IMG/VR virus record: IMGVR_UViG_3300034283_002243
Location: 1-45,591 of that record
From: a virus
Length of the DNA stretch: 45,591 nt
Reading direction: 5' to 3' (one strand)
Part shown: piece by piece, positions 1-9,785 of the stretch
Layout of the letters: every line of letters begins with the position of its first letter
Position numbering within the stretch: the first letter of the stretch is position 1
Notes under the pieces: model-generated
What the model saw: the letters and a program-made list of their open reading frames with translations, nothing else
The model's database searches: none
Told to the model about the DNA's origin: nothing
Program-made: the position numbers and the translations under genes

Positions 1-713
1 ATATTTGTTGCTACTTCAGTTATATTAATATCTCCACCTTGTACTGTTAAATCTCCAGAAACAGTAAAGTTTGAAGGAGATACTAAAGTACCAACGTTTA
101 CTGAACCAGCAACGTTTAAATTTTCTCCAATTCCTACACCACCTGTAACTACTAATGCTCCAGATGTAGTGGTGGTTGAACTAGTTGCATCGCTTAGTGA
201 AATTGAAACACCAGAGGCAAAATTCCAATCTGCTCCAGTTACTTCTAATCTATCATCAGTTGCTTCATCATATTTAATTTTGGTATCCTTACTAGTTCCA
301 AATGTTAAATATGTGTCATCAGGGATTACAATCTCTCCAGTTCCATTTGGGTCGAGATTGATATCTCCATCTGTATTTGTTGATGAAATTGTATTTCCAT
401 CAAGTCCAAGATTATCTACATAAAACTCGTTAACCTTTTTAGCAGAGTCTACTATCAAAGCAGAGTTTGCTGTAAGAGTTCCATGCCCATGGTCAAGCAT
501 ATCAGTGAAGTATTTTCCACCGATAATTTCAATATTTGCTGCAACACCACCAGTTTCAGTTCCAGTTCCAAGGAACATCTTACCATATGATGTTACTATG
601 GCAGATTGAGCATCTGTATAATTTGATGTACCCCAGGAATATCCTAATTCACCCTGACCTAAGTTTGGTGTTGAAGTTCCTGAGGACCTTTTAATTTTAA
701 TTATAGTTGCCAT
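1..713 (-). CDS. Tail fibre-like virion structural protein, N-terminal part (runs off left edge)
   Basis: The reading frame opens with ATG at 713 and stays open to the window edge, giving about 237 residues without a stop. The start MATIIKIKRSSGTSTPNL followed by GQGELGYSWG is a beginning I associate with T4-like cyanophage fibre or structural proteins. The rest is low-complexity, rich in G, T, S, N and V, with phrases such as NTDGDINLDPNGTGEIVIP and TSGALVVTGGVGIGENLNV that are typical of phage fibre shafts. It is the last gene of the late tail operon visible here, 20 bp after the preceding small structural gene. The receptor-binding end, if any, lies outside the window. Fibre role is inferred from composition and position. 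Confidence 0.7.
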   Translation of the reverse strand, partial: MATIIKIKRSSGTSTPNLGQGELGYSWGTSNYTDAQSAIVTSYGKMFLGTGTETGGVAANIEIIGGKYFTDMLDHGHGTLTANSALIVDSAKKVNEFYVDNLGLDGNTISSTNTDGDINLDPNGTGEIVIPDDTYLTFGTSKDTKIKYDEATDDRLEVTGADWNFASGVSISLSDATSSTTTTSGALVVTGGVGIGENLNVAGSVNVGTLVSPSNFTVSGDLTVQGGDINITEVATN

Positions 714-733
714 TTGTGTTTTCCCTGATGGTT

Positions 734-940
734 TTAGTAGTTACCGCAATTAATGGTTAGCCCATTTCTTTCTATAGTATTTGAAGCAACCCAAGCACCA
801 ACAGAAGAATCATATTGAAGAAGTGCTCCATGTTGTGCATTCAAAGAATCTACATCACTTAAAGTAGATAATTTTTGAGCAGAGTTAGCTGAAATTGTAA
901 TAACCTGTGGCTGATTTGATACTGTTACACTTGTTTTCAT
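734..940 (-). CDS. Small fibre-like structural protein (68 aa)
   Basis: A 68-residue protein with the phrase LSDVDSLNAQHGALLQYD followed by GAWVASN. This LSDVD...G..L.YD...G.WV pattern recurs in cyanophage and other phage fibre or neck proteins. Its ATG overlaps the stop of the preceding 111-residue gene by the sequence ATGA, so the two are probably translationally coupled. It may be a whisker or short-fibre component or an assembly partner of the fibre protein downstream; which one cannot be told from sequence alone. Confidence 0.6.
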   Translation of the reverse strand: MKTSVTVSNQPQVITISANSAQKLSTLSDVDSLNAQHGALLQYDSSVGAWVASNTIERNGLTINCGNY

Positions 941-1272
941 TTTGTTACCCCTGGGTTAATAGTAACAATTCCTTCTATAACTCTGGTCTTTTTACCAGCT
1001 CCATTCACTAAAACAACATCATATAAGTATCTACCGTATTCCATATTAGAAGTTTGGCTAGATGTCAAATCAAGATTAATAATTCCAGTAGTTCTCAATA
1101 CATTAAAGGATACTGTAAAATCTACTGAGGTACTGCTATAATAAGATTTTCTTATTTTGGCAATCCCTGTGTAACCAGTCAAATCCCAAGGTGCGTTATT
1201 ATCGTCATACACAGTAATTTGTGCATTAAAATCTGCTCCTTGGTCAATATACAGATTTTTTACAGCTGCCAT
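937..1272 (-). CDS. Small virion structural protein, Ig/BppU-like (111 aa)
   Basis: Begins MAAVKNLYIDQGADFNAQITV and continues with WDLTGYTGIAKIRKSYYSST, then an alternation of strands ending VVLVNGAGKKTRVIEGIVTINPG. This layout (an N-terminal YIDQGADF strand, a DLTGYT turn and a terminal V.EG.VTI.P strand) resembles the small beta-sandwich found at the start of phage baseplate-fibre adaptor proteins of the BppU type. Two exact T4-type late promoter motifs lie just upstream. It sits in the fibre end of the late operon and is probably a virion or fibre adaptor component. Confidence 0.6.
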   Translation of the reverse strand: MAAVKNLYIDQGADFNAQITVYDDNNAPWDLTGYTGIAKIRKSYYSSTSVDFTVSFNVLRTTGIINLDLTSSQTSNMEYGRYLYDVVLVNGAGKKTRVIEGIVTINPGVTK

Positions 1273-1279
1273 TTAATTA

Positions 1280-1312
1280 TATTTATATAGAGAGGTTTCC
1301 TTAATATTTATA
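1280..1312 (-). promoter_or_regulatory. Two T4-type late promoter motifs (TATAAATA)
   Basis: Read on the minus strand, TATAAATA occurs exactly at 1312-1305 and again at 1287-1280, ahead of the ATG at 1272. This octamer is the T4 late promoter consensus recognised by the gp55 sigma-like factor. The copy at 1305-1312 leaves room for a leader of about 25 nt. The nearer copy would give an almost leaderless transcript, so the farther one is the better candidate. Confidence 0.55.
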
Positions 1313-1318
1313 ATACCT

Positions 1319-1492
1319 CTAATCTTTTGAATTAAAATTTTTACACATCATATTTGCAACAACTTGCTGCTGTACATGATACAGTCTAACTAACTGTTTT
1401 GCAATATTTTTAGCTTGACTTTCATCTAATTTATCAATATCATTATAAATTTTTTGTAAGGTAAACTGTTTATTTAAAGGAAGTTCATTCAT
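1319..1492 (-). CDS. NblA-like small protein (57 aa), tentative
   Basis: A 57-residue helical protein: MNELPLNKQFTLQKI, then IDKLDESQAKNIAKQLVRLY and a C-terminal half with QQQVVANMMCKNF. The spacing L.L..QF.L......I..L...QA....L...Y..Q resembles the NblA family, small dimeric helix-turn-helix adaptors that deliver phycobilisomes to Clp proteolysis; NblA genes are known from several cyanophages. The ATG overlaps the stop of the upstream gene (ATGAATGA), indicating coupling. It sits among fibre and baseplate genes, so a small assembly chaperone is an alternative. The match is by eye and modest. Confidence 0.42.
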   Translation of the reverse strand: MNELPLNKQFTLQKIYNDIDKLDESQAKNIAKQLVRLYHVQQQVVANMMCKNFNSKD

Positions 1493-1715
1493 TAGACGAT
1501 ACCAATTGTACTAGCATGGTTTTAATATCAGAAATATCAGATTTTAAATTTTTTATTTCTTCTTCTAGTATATGTATCTTCTGTTTTTCTATCTGTCTTT
1601 GATGATACATCTTCATGTAATTTTCATATTCACTGGTGGAGCCATTTATGATAGCTCCACTTTTTGCGTCACGATATAAATTTGTATGTCCATCAACTAA
1701 TAATTTTTCTGTCAT
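1485..1715 (-). CDS. Conserved cyanophage coiled-coil protein (76 aa)
   Basis: Starts MTEKLLVDGHTNLYRD followed by AKSGAIINGSTSEYENYMK. A heptad-rich, charged stretch from about residue 38 (RQIEKQKIHILEEEIKNLK) to 72 predicts a coiled coil. I associate the N-terminal phrase LLVDGHTNLYRD..SGAI with a small conserved protein found next to tail genes in T4-like cyanophages. It lies directly after the 2089-residue gene (1 bp gap) and overlaps the next small gene, so it belongs to the late tail operon. It could be a structural linker or an assembly factor; no enzymatic motif is present. Confidence 0.65.
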   Translation of the reverse strand: MTEKLLVDGHTNLYRDAKSGAIINGSTSEYENYMKMYHQRQIEKQKIHILEEEIKNLKSDISDIKTMLVQLVSSNE

Positions 1716-1716
1716 A

Positions 1717-4700
1717 TCAGACTGCTAATGCAATTGTTCTAAAATTCTTAACTTTTGGAACTGTAGTTCTGTCGTGAGAAATTAACACAATTTTGATTGC
1801 AAATTCTTTAAAATCACCGATGTTATTTTTTTCAAATTCAAATGATTTGTATTGTGTAGAAGTTGCAGAGATTGGATATGAAATTGAATCTAATTCAATG
1901 TATGACATTGATGTAAATGACCCAGAATCATCATCTCTCTTAACTTTAGCAAATACTTTAATATCACAATTTTGTAGTCTAATTGCATCAAAGAATACTT
2001 TGATAGCAGTAGAAGAATTTTCTAGGACAACTTTCTTACAAATATACACTGCATCATGTTTTCCTCCCTGTGGGAGTAATTCAGATGAAACATCTAATAC
2101 ACCTTCAGAGTCATCAATTCTGTTGATTCTGTTCATTGCGGTGACTACTGATGCACCCTCATAATTAATAACTGGACTTACATTATCTTTAGATGTAGAT
2201 ATATTAACTGCAACAGTTAAAGATTTATTAGAATCAAAATATTCTAATTCATTTGGTTCGGAAAGAACAGTTCTTGAAATATTTAATTCATTTATCTTTT
2301 CATTATTTACAGATTCAAATCCAATATTTGTGTATGCTGAATAAGGATTATTTACAGAATTTCCAGTAATGCTTGAGAATTCTAAAGATGTAGTAGTATT
2401 TGGAAGATTAATCGCAGAGATTTTTGGAGTTATAACTTCATATTGTAAGTTCTTGGAAGCTTTCATTTTACTACCACCACATTTCTTTGTGCTAGATGCA
2501 ACTGTAGTTGTAGTAATAGTATACCTATCCATATCAACAATTCCACTTACAAAGTGCTCCTTTTCTAACTCATTAATAGGAATTCCATTAACTGTATAGC
2601 ACTTAACTACACTTGATGCTGGATGAGATACAATATTTGTACTAAATTGTCCTCTTCCTCCAATAGGAATGGTAAGTGTATTTCCACTTCTGGTGTATGA
2701 AATAATTTCATTATCTACTTTAATATAACCACTTGTTGGGAATAGTGAAGCATCAGAAACAGTTACGGTAGAAGAAGCAGTTGTATTTTGTGTATTTGTA
2801 AAGCTACTAGTTGAAGATAATGTAGTATCTGGAACATCAGAAGTTACTGATGAAATTAATACTTTATTATTTACAGAATACATTCCATGATTTGGCTGCA
2901 ACACAGTAATAATATTACTGGAAGAAGTCATGGATAATGCATTTGAAGTTAATTTAACTAATGGCAACACATCATTCTTGAAGTATGCAGTAACAGTTGA
3001 ATTTGTTACGAATTTAGCACGATATAATGTATATTTAATGTCTTCAAATTGTTCTGGAGTCCATGTACTCATATTTTGTGATTTGAATACTGAACCTAAT
3101 GTTGGTTGCTTATCAATAATTTTTTTAGTTTTAATATCATTTTCTCCCAACCTAGAAAGCCATGCTTTATATTCTAATGAGTTAGTGTAAAGAATAAATG
3201 CATATTCTTTGTTTTGTGCTAAGTATACAGGATTTTTAAATGTAAATTTAGTAGCAACTGATGCATCATTTGATACACTAATTTGTGAAGGTTGGAGTGT
3301 AACTCTACTGTTTGGAATTTCTGTTTGAGTAGGAGTTCCATTTTCAACTGTTACAATATAAAAATCTACTGGGAAATCTGTTCCCTTCTTCTGGAAATAA
3401 ACATCAGCAGAAGTTAGGAATACACCACCTTCTTCTTCAATTTTAAATGATTGTGCTAGTGGGTCATGTCTTGGTGGTGGGTCTGGAACATAAACTACTC
3501 TTGAACTTGTAATTGGTGTTGTTGTTACTTGAGGAACATCAAATGATACTGAGTTTGTTGTTACACTAACTTGTGAACCTTGAGATTTATATGTGGTGTA
3601 CGCATTTGTATCAGAAACACCATAAATTAATGAGTTGGTTGAGCTATCAGTTAAGGTGAATACCGTATCACCATTTTCAAAAGTTAACGCTGGTAATATA
3701 ATAAATGCATAAATGTTACCATAATTATCAGATTTTAGTCTCTGCTTTTTAGATAAAGTAGAAGTTGCAGTAGCGTTTGAAGTTATTCCAGTTATTTTTA
3801 GGCTATTTTCTTGTAATGCTGGAGGTGATATTTTACTGATATTTGTTTGATTAACACTAATATCATCTATTACTAATACAGTTGAAGTGGCACTATATGC
3901 AGCAGATGTTGTAGTATCTGAATAAGTGGATGTTGATTTTACAGTAGCATATAGGAAATTAACACCATCACCAGTTATTTTTACTTTCTCTCCAACAATG
4001 AATGAAGTAGAGCCAGTTGACATTGTTATTGGTAATCTCTTAGGGAAAATATATGAATTCATATCTTTGCCATCGGCAAAGAAATACATATTTGTCTTTG
4101 GCTTAATCTTAGATGCAGCTAAATCAATAATAATTGACCTTGCATATTGAATTGTACTGATTCCATTGAATGTTTCAGTTTCAATATTTTGCTTTAATGT
4201 ACTAAAGCTATTATTTACTCCTGTTCTAGTTTGAGTTACGTTAGTTCCACCAGATACTCTTGTAGACCCTGTACTGGTCCAATTTCCCCACTGGTCTCCA
4301 TCTGCACTACTTTCATCATATAAGAATTTAACTGCAGATGATAAATCAATAGTTACTGTGTTTGGATTTGGAGTTTTCTTGGTATCATACCAAACATCTT
4401 GTGAAGGACTGATTTGAATTTCTCCAGTCCAAACTATAACATTAAATGGATTTAAATTTTCTACTCTACTTGCATAACTATTTTTTGAATATTCTACTGA
4501 GGTATAATCTAGAGTGATTGATTTACCTGTTAATTTTGATTGTGAGTTAGTAGAATCATAGATTAATTTAACATTATTTACAAACGGATATGGTCTTACA
4601 ATTCCTTCTTCAGTATCTAATGATACATTATAATCAGAATTTAGTGTATCTGAAAATTGTTTTGATTTAAAGTTATCTACTAAGAATCCATTTTTAAATC

Positions 4701-7700
4701 TATTTCTACCTTCTGAATCAAGAATATTCATAGTATTGGTATCTAATTCTAAAAGACTTAGTGAAGTATATTCTTCAACATTTTCAAGTCTCTTATCAAG
4801 ATTACCAATATCTTTCATAGTATATCTTTGAGTTTTTTCAATCTCAATCTTAATATTTTCAATATTTTTTACATATGGTGGGCAATAAATTGTAGCTAAT
4901 AATAATCCATTATTAACTGATGATGGTTTTTTTGGATTATCTGATGGAGAACCTTCTGAAATTATAAAATTGCCATTTTCATCCAAATATAGTTGGTCAA
5001 TTCTTCCCAAGTAATAGCTATAATCTGCAGTTAATACTTCTCCAGGGTATGAAATTGCACCAGTAGAAGTAGTTACTGAATAGCTATTCAATGATGATTG
5101 ATTTTCTTTATATGGAGATGCAATAGTTCCAGACCCAGTAACATTAGTATTATGCTTGAATCTAAAATCAATAATATCAGTATAACTTGTTCCATCATAT
5201 GCTAATGGGATATTTTCATATTCAATTTCTGTATCATGGGATGCTACTGAATAATAATCACCTGTAGAACCATGTTGGAAATAATCATATACAACTACAA
5301 TTTTTGCAGTAGGAATTGGTGCATTATCCTTTCTTACCAGTTTTGAAATTTTATATGTATCCTCTGTGTCATTTTTAATTAAGTTAAAATCATCAGTAAT
5401 ATCTACATAGGCTCCGCTGGTAGCAGAAGTAATTGTTTTATCAAGAAGTGATGAATTTGTGATGAATGAAATTTTTAAACTTGGATTATAGTTTGAACTA
5501 TTTGTTAATTTTTCTGTAGTTAGATATTTGATGTATAGTGTATTTGAAGAAATAGCAAGAACTTTTGCCTTGATATTTTCATACACAAAAATATCTCCAG
5601 GTACAATTTCAGATGCACTATTTACGGTAACTTTATCAAAAATTTGAGTTAATGTATCTGAAGTAGTTTTTTGATATATTGCATGAATTTTATATACGTC
5701 TGAAACTCCCAATGAAATTTCTTTATCTACATATCTATTTCCATAAATGCTGCTAGTTCCAGTACCAGTTCCTTTGTTTGAAGAAACCTCAAAAAATGTA
5801 AATTTCTTAGTGTCTTTTGAGATTGGATTTGCAAGATTTACTTTTACCTTATAAAAAACGTATGCAGTTCCTGTAAGACTTGTTGTAATAGATAATTGAT
5901 TTCCTGAAACCACCACCGTAGGAGCAGTATCAATTCCAGTTGCATTAAATACTACAACATCAGTAGTTGGTGTATATGATGTGCTTACGTTAATTACTGC
6001 ATTGCTATTATTGATGGTTGAATATCCTTGTAAAATGCGATAATAATCAGAATCTGAGATACTTCTAACTGAAGATTTTTTTAATTTTGTAAAATAATTG
6101 GTTGAATTGGTTCTTAGCTTACAAACCAATTTTTTGACACTATAGAAAGTGCCAGTTAATGAAGGTGAGCTAGGAATAGTAATTGAAGAACTTGTAACTG
6201 TACTTGCAGTAGTTACAGTATCACCAATTTTTATCTTTTGATAATTTGGAATTTCGTTATCAAAATTTGTTCCTGTTCCAGTAAGAATATTTGAAGATAC
6301 TGCAAAAACACTTCCACTAATGTTTGATTCGTATAAGTATGGGAATACTACAAAATTAGTTCCTGTTTCTTCATCTACTATTTTATAAACTTGCTCTAAT
6401 TTATAATCTACTACATTGCTAATTGATAATGTATTGCTATCCTTAGAATTGGTTAGTACATCACCACTTCTAAATACTCCAGAAATTTGATATAGTACTA
6501 TGCTAGTACCACTTGTTACAGATTGAACTACTGCTTTTGCTCCAGATGCAGAAAATACAAAATCACCAGCAGATAGAGATGTAGTTCCTATTGATGCTGT
6601 TACATAAGTGGTGATATCTGTTAAATATAATCTTGGTTTGGAAGCAGGAGAAGTTACAGTAACAAATTTTGCTCTTCCAATAGTGTCATTATTTGAATTT
6701 TTTAGAAGTAAAACTTCTCCAAAAGACAAATTAGATGAATTGAAGCTATCTGCACTTGAACTAATATCTAATTCAATGTAAGAACCAAAATTTAAATTTA
6801 CTCCTGAATTAGATACTGATGTATATGTTCTTGGTTTTAAAATATTAATATTACTCTTTAATTGCTTATTAATTTCAAATCCTTTTACATAAGCTTTTCC
6901 TGATGATACATTTAATGTATAATAATTTTTTCCATTTATTGAATCTTCTTCTGTGCTTGTTGGGTCAACATCAAGAATTTTTTGTTCGCCATCTGGAGTA
7001 AATTGTCCAGCAACATAAACACCACCATTTTCCCCATTATCTAGGGTTTCATTAAACTTGAATGTAAAATCACTTACAGTATAATCACCAGATTCATCAT
7101 ATGTTCTTCTGGCAAGAGTTTTTTCTAACTCATTATAAACTGAAGTTGTGACGATAGTAGTAGCAACTCCGTTCTCAATTCTTAATAGTTCAATGAAGTT
7201 TGAAGAATCTGAAAATGTAATATCTTGCTTTATTAACTTTGCTTCTAGTTTTAGTCTATCTGCACCAGGAGCAGTGTAATTGGAATATCCAGCAGCATTA
7301 TCATATAAATCTTCATCTTCTTCTGCAGTTACAATGCTTTCATTTATAGCAATTCCTACTTTATATGTTGGAAAATTGTTGTACTGGTCTAGGATAATAG
7401 TTTGTGGATTAATTTCAATAAAATAACCCTTTGCAAAAACAACTCCAGATGTAATGGAAGCTACGCTACCAACATATTCAGAGGAATTTTGGAATGATGT
7501 TACTGCGATAACTTCATTGGTATTTTTATCAACTAAAATTTCATTATTTTTAAATTTCTTGAGTTGAGTTCCGTTTTCTGTTTTTCCAGAAGCAGTATAA
7601 TTTACATAAAATGTAATAATATTTTTTTCCGATTCATTAACACCAATTGAAGTTAAGATTTGAGCTTCTACTTCAGAATCAACTCCTTTGATTATTAATC

Positions 7701-7986
7701 CATTGTAATTTTCTCTGAATTCTTCTACACTAACTCCATTAATTAAATTTTGAACTAAAACTGCATTGTACTCTAAATTATATCCAATTTGCCCAGGAAT
7801 TACTAAAGAACCTTCTTTAAAAATGTGCTGACCAAATCTTTCAATTTGATTTTGTAATATTGACTGTAGCGTAGTTAATTCTCTAGCCTGTACGGAATAT
7901 CCAGGTTTGAATAATACCTTATGGTAGGAATTTTGTTGAGAAAAATCATCAAAATAAGGAGCTAGATTTAATTTAGTATCTTGCAT
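1717..7986 (-). CDS. Giant virion structural protein, DUF4815-type (2089 aa)
   Basis: The N-terminal phrases YFDDFSQQNSYHKVLFKPGY and ARELTTLQSILQNQIERFGQ are typical of the DUF4815 domain in baseplate or tail proteins of cyanophages. The long middle is Ser/Thr-rich beta structure. Around residues 1510-1640 a segment with DPLAQSFKIEEEGGVFLTS and YFQKKGTDFPVDFYIV looks like a conserved fibre-attachment or jelly-roll domain. Near residue 1760 lies a GYIKVDNEIISYTRSG module ending in GGRGQF. It follows the gp8-like gene after a 41-bp gap holding a late promoter motif. By position it corresponds to the gp9-gp10 region of T4, which suggests a connector between baseplate and fibres; that role is inferred. 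Confidence 0.75.
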   Translation of the reverse strand: MQDTKLNLAPYFDDFSQQNSYHKVLFKPGYSVQARELTTLQSILQNQIERFGQHIFKEGSLVIPGQIGYNLEYNAVLVQNLINGVSVEEFRENYNGLIIKGVDSEVEAQILTSIGVNESEKNIITFYVNYTASGKTENGTQLKKFKNNEILVDKNTNEVIAVTSFQNSSEYVGSVASITSGVVFAKGYFIEINPQTIILDQYNNFPTYKVGIAINESIVTAEEDEDLYDNAAGYSNYTAPGADRLKLEAKLIKQDITFSDSSNFIELLRIENGVATTIVTTSVYNELEKTLARRTYDESGDYTVSDFTFKFNETLDNGENGGVYVAGQFTPDGEQKILDVDPTSTEEDSINGKNYYTLNVSSGKAYVKGFEINKQLKSNINILKPRTYTSVSNSGVNLNFGSYIELDISSSADSFNSSNLSFGEVLLLKNSNNDTIGRAKFVTVTSPASKPRLYLTDITTYVTASIGTTSLSAGDFVFSASGAKAVVQSVTSGTSIVLYQISGVFRSGDVLTNSKDSNTLSISNVVDYKLEQVYKIVDEETGTNFVVFPYLYESNISGSVFAVSSNILTGTGTNFDNEIPNYQKIKIGDTVTTASTVTSSSITIPSSPSLTGTFYSVKKLVCKLRTNSTNYFTKLKKSSVRSISDSDYYRILQGYSTINNSNAVINVSTSYTPTTDVVVFNATGIDTAPTVVVSGNQLSITTSLTGTAYVFYKVKVNLANPISKDTKKFTFFEVSSNKGTGTGTSSIYGNRYVDKEISLGVSDVYKIHAIYQKTTSDTLTQIFDKVTVNSASEIVPGDIFVYENIKAKVLAISSNTLYIKYLTTEKLTNSSNYNPSLKISFITNSSLLDKTITSATSGAYVDITDDFNLIKNDTEDTYKISKLVRKDNAPIPTAKIVVVYDYFQHGSTGDYYSVASHDTEIEYENIPLAYDGTSYTDIIDFRFKHNTNVTGSGTIASPYKENQSSLNSYSVTTSTGAISYPGEVLTADYSYYLGRIDQLYLDENGNFIISEGSPSDNPKKPSSVNNGLLLATIYCPPYVKNIENIKIEIEKTQRYTMKDIGNLDKRLENVEEYTSLSLLELDTNTMNILDSEGRNRFKNGFLVDNFKSKQFSDTLNSDYNVSLDTEEGIVRPYPFVNNVKLIYDSTNSQSKLTGKSITLDYTSVEYSKNSYASRVENLNPFNVIVWTGEIQISPSQDVWYDTKKTPNPNTVTIDLSSAVKFLYDESSADGDQWGNWTSTGSTRVSGGTNVTQTRTGVNNSFSTLKQNIETETFNGISTIQYARSIIIDLAASKIKPKTNMYFFADGKDMNSYIFPKRLPITMSTGSTSFIVGEKVKITGDGVNFLYATVKSTSTYSDTTTSAAYSATSTVLVIDDISVNQTNISKISPPALQENSLKITGITSNATATSTLSKKQRLKSDNYGNIYAFIILPALTFENGDTVFTLTDSSTNSLIYGVSDTNAYTTYKSQGSQVSVTTNSVSFDVPQVTTTPITSSRVVYVPDPPPRHDPLAQSFKIEEEGGVFLTSADVYFQKKGTDFPVDFYIVTVENGTPTQTEIPNSRVTLQPSQISVSNDASVATKFTFKNPVYLAQNKEYAFILYTNSLEYKAWLSRLGENDIKTKKIIDKQPTLGSVFKSQNMSTWTPEQFEDIKYTLYRAKFVTNSTVTAYFKNDVLPLVKLTSNALSMTSSSNIITVLQPNHGMYSVNNKVLISSVTSDVPDTTLSSTSSFTNTQNTTASSTVTVSDASLFPTSGYIKVDNEIISYTRSGNTLTIPIGGRGQFSTNIVSHPASSVVKCYTVNGIPINELEKEHFVSGIVDMDRYTITTTTVASSTKKCGGSKMKASKNLQYEVITPKISAINLPNTTTSLEFSSITGNSVNNPYSAYTNIGFESVNNEKINELNISRTVLSEPNELEYFDSNKSLTVAVNISTSKDNVSPVINYEGASVVTAMNRINRIDDSEGVLDVSSELLPQGGKHDAVYICKKVVLENSSTAIKVFFDAIRLQNCDIKVFAKVKRDDDSGSFTSMSYIELDSISYPISATSTQYKSFEFEKNNIGDFKEFAIKIVLISHDRTTVPKVKNFRTIALAV

Positions 7987-8019
7987 TTGTATTCAACACT
8001 TAGAGTTTTAGTTCTTATA

Positions 8020-8027
8020 TATTTATT
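8020..8027 (-). promoter_or_regulatory. Late promoter-like motif AATAAATA
   Basis: Reading the minus strand, AATAAATA lies in the 41-bp gap between the gp8-like gene and the 2089-residue gene, 34 bp before the ATG at 7986. It differs from the T4 late consensus TATAAATA by one base. The same motif at the same relative place precedes the gp8-like gene, which supports function. Confidence 0.45.
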
Positions 8028-9755
8028 TTAAAATTCTATGACTAATTTTATATCTTCAATTTGGTCATCTGCTCTGGTAACAGGGCTTCTGTTTTCAATG
8101 TATAGAATATTTCCACTATTTTTTGTAATTTCTGAGTTAGAATATCCACTAGAGAATGTTCTTCCAACAAAAGTTTCTCCAGAAGCAGTACTAAAAGATG
8201 TCCTTGGGGTTAGTCCAACAGTATTGCTAGCAGATTTGATTGCATTTGCTCCACTAAACGAAATTAATTTGTATGCATTAGTATTAAGTTGAGCTGCAGA
8301 AATATATTCATTTTGATAATAACGAAGAACCTTGTTTACACTATCCCAATGAACAACTCTTCCTTTTGCTCCTGTGGTATCTTGAGTAATGATTTCTCCA
8401 GGAATAAAACTTGTTGTAGTTTCTAGTGGAAACGCAATTGCTTTACAGACAGTTCCAGTTGGAGATAGGAAATCATCGCCAGAAATTTGTGGGTCTGAAA
8501 TAAGTCCAAACCTTCTAAACTGCATATCTACTGGAATATCTCCATCACCATCTAGGAAATCTAAACTTTTGTTAATCATAACTCTATATCCACCAAGCTC
8601 TGCTACTGGGTTGGTGCCATGTCCACCAGCAGGAGAAATTATTGCAACAATTTTTGCATTTGTTGCAGTTCCTAAATCTACTGTAGTTCCCCCAAAAGTA
8701 CCACTAGAATAAGTTGTATAACATTTTGTTAAATCTATAGTTCCAAATGTATATCCACTACCAACGTTAATGATAGATGCAGAAGTAATTTTTCCAGTAT
8801 TTGGAGAAGTATTTCCTACTGTAATTTGAACTGCACCATTTGTACCATCACCAAGAATTGGAGTGTAGTAAGTTGTAGCTGTAGTATAGTTTAATCCACT
8901 TCCAGTATTGCTTACAATGCATTGTTCGATGGTTCCTTCAGTAGCAGCGGCAGAAACATTATCATCTTTCTTGATTGCCATGAAGTCACTGGATACAAAT
9001 TTAATGTAATCATTAATAGTTAATGAATACATATATTTCCACTTATATCCATCTGATGTATTAATAATTGAAGTGCTGGTTCCACTTGGCTGTACAGTGG
9101 ATACTCTTCCATTTGGATAAGTTCCAGGAAAATATCCGTTGTAGATGCACTTATATACTTGATATTGGTCATTAATCACATAAAATTGTGAATCATATAA
9201 TTTAGAAGCACCAGTTACAGAAAGATTTGATGGGCTATAATCATGTCTATACATGTCATATACTGTACCAGTCTTCCAAATTCTCCTTCTGATTACTGGA
9301 GATACATCAGTTGCAGTTATTCTCTTCAATGAAATCATATCATCAAAAATTTCATTTAATTCATCAATAGAATCTACTGGAGATGGAGCAGTATCTGTTG
9401 TTAATGAACTATACTTTTCTGCTACTGTAGTTGGATTCCAAGCCTGAGGTCTTCCAATGAATAAGTAAATTTTACTTCTGAATGCTTTAGCTGAATCATC
9501 AGAATCAGAACGTAATTTCCAAACAGTTCCAGTACCAGTTCCTACTGCAATTGCAGTGAAAATAGTACCTTCAGTTGCTCCTTCAGGAGCACCAACTAAT
9601 TGCCAGTTAGTATTGCCTAGAGTTTTAATAGTATAAGTGCTACCAACAACAATGCTTGTAGCATTTACAATTGTTGGTTCATAAGGTTCTGCAAGAGATT
9701 CTATGAACTGCTGGGAAGCAAATATTCTAAAATTATCTGATACAATTGACGCCAT
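8028..9755 (-). CDS. 8: Baseplate wedge protein, gp8-like (575 aa)
   Basis: Starts MASIVSDNFRIFASQQFIES, an opening I associate with gp8-position wedge proteins of T4-like cyanophages, followed by KIYLFIGRPQAWN and MISLKRITATDVSPVIRRRIW. T4 gp8 is a dimeric wedge component of 334 residues; this protein is longer. Part of the extra length is an inserted module at about residues 28-85 (YTIKTLGNTNWQLVGAPEG), which recurs in two other proteins of this window. The gene order gp25, gp6, gp7-position protein, this gene agrees with the wedge operon of T4-like phages. The C-terminus RADDQIEDIKLVIEF ends on a charged strand. The assignment rests on position and N-terminal motif. Confidence 0.65.
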   Translation of the reverse strand: MASIVSDNFRIFASQQFIESLAEPYEPTIVNATSIVVGSTYTIKTLGNTNWQLVGAPEGATEGTIFTAIAVGTGTGTVWKLRSDSDDSAKAFRSKIYLFIGRPQAWNPTTVAEKYSSLTTDTAPSPVDSIDELNEIFDDMISLKRITATDVSPVIRRRIWKTGTVYDMYRHDYSPSNLSVTGASKLYDSQFYVINDQYQVYKCIYNGYFPGTYPNGRVSTVQPSGTSTSIINTSDGYKWKYMYSLTINDYIKFVSSDFMAIKKDDNVSAAATEGTIEQCIVSNTGSGLNYTTATTYYTPILGDGTNGAVQITVGNTSPNTGKITSASIINVGSGYTFGTIDLTKCYTTYSSGTFGGTTVDLGTATNAKIVAIISPAGGHGTNPVAELGGYRVMINKSLDFLDGDGDIPVDMQFRRFGLISDPQISGDDFLSPTGTVCKAIAFPLETTTSFIPGEIITQDTTGAKGRVVHWDSVNKVLRYYQNEYISAAQLNTNAYKLISFSGANAIKSASNTVGLTPRTSFSTASGETFVGRTFSSGYSNSEITKNSGNILYIENRSPVTRADDQIEDIKLVIEF

Positions 9756-9777
9756 TAGTTTATAAGCTCTTTTTTAT

Positions 9778-9785
9778 TATTTATT
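9778..9785 (-). promoter_or_regulatory. Late promoter-like motif AATAAATA
   Basis: AATAAATA on the minus strand overlaps the stop codon of the 3370-residue gene and lies 23-30 bp before the ATG of the gp8-like gene at 9755. It matches seven of eight bases of the T4 late consensus. Confidence 0.45.
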
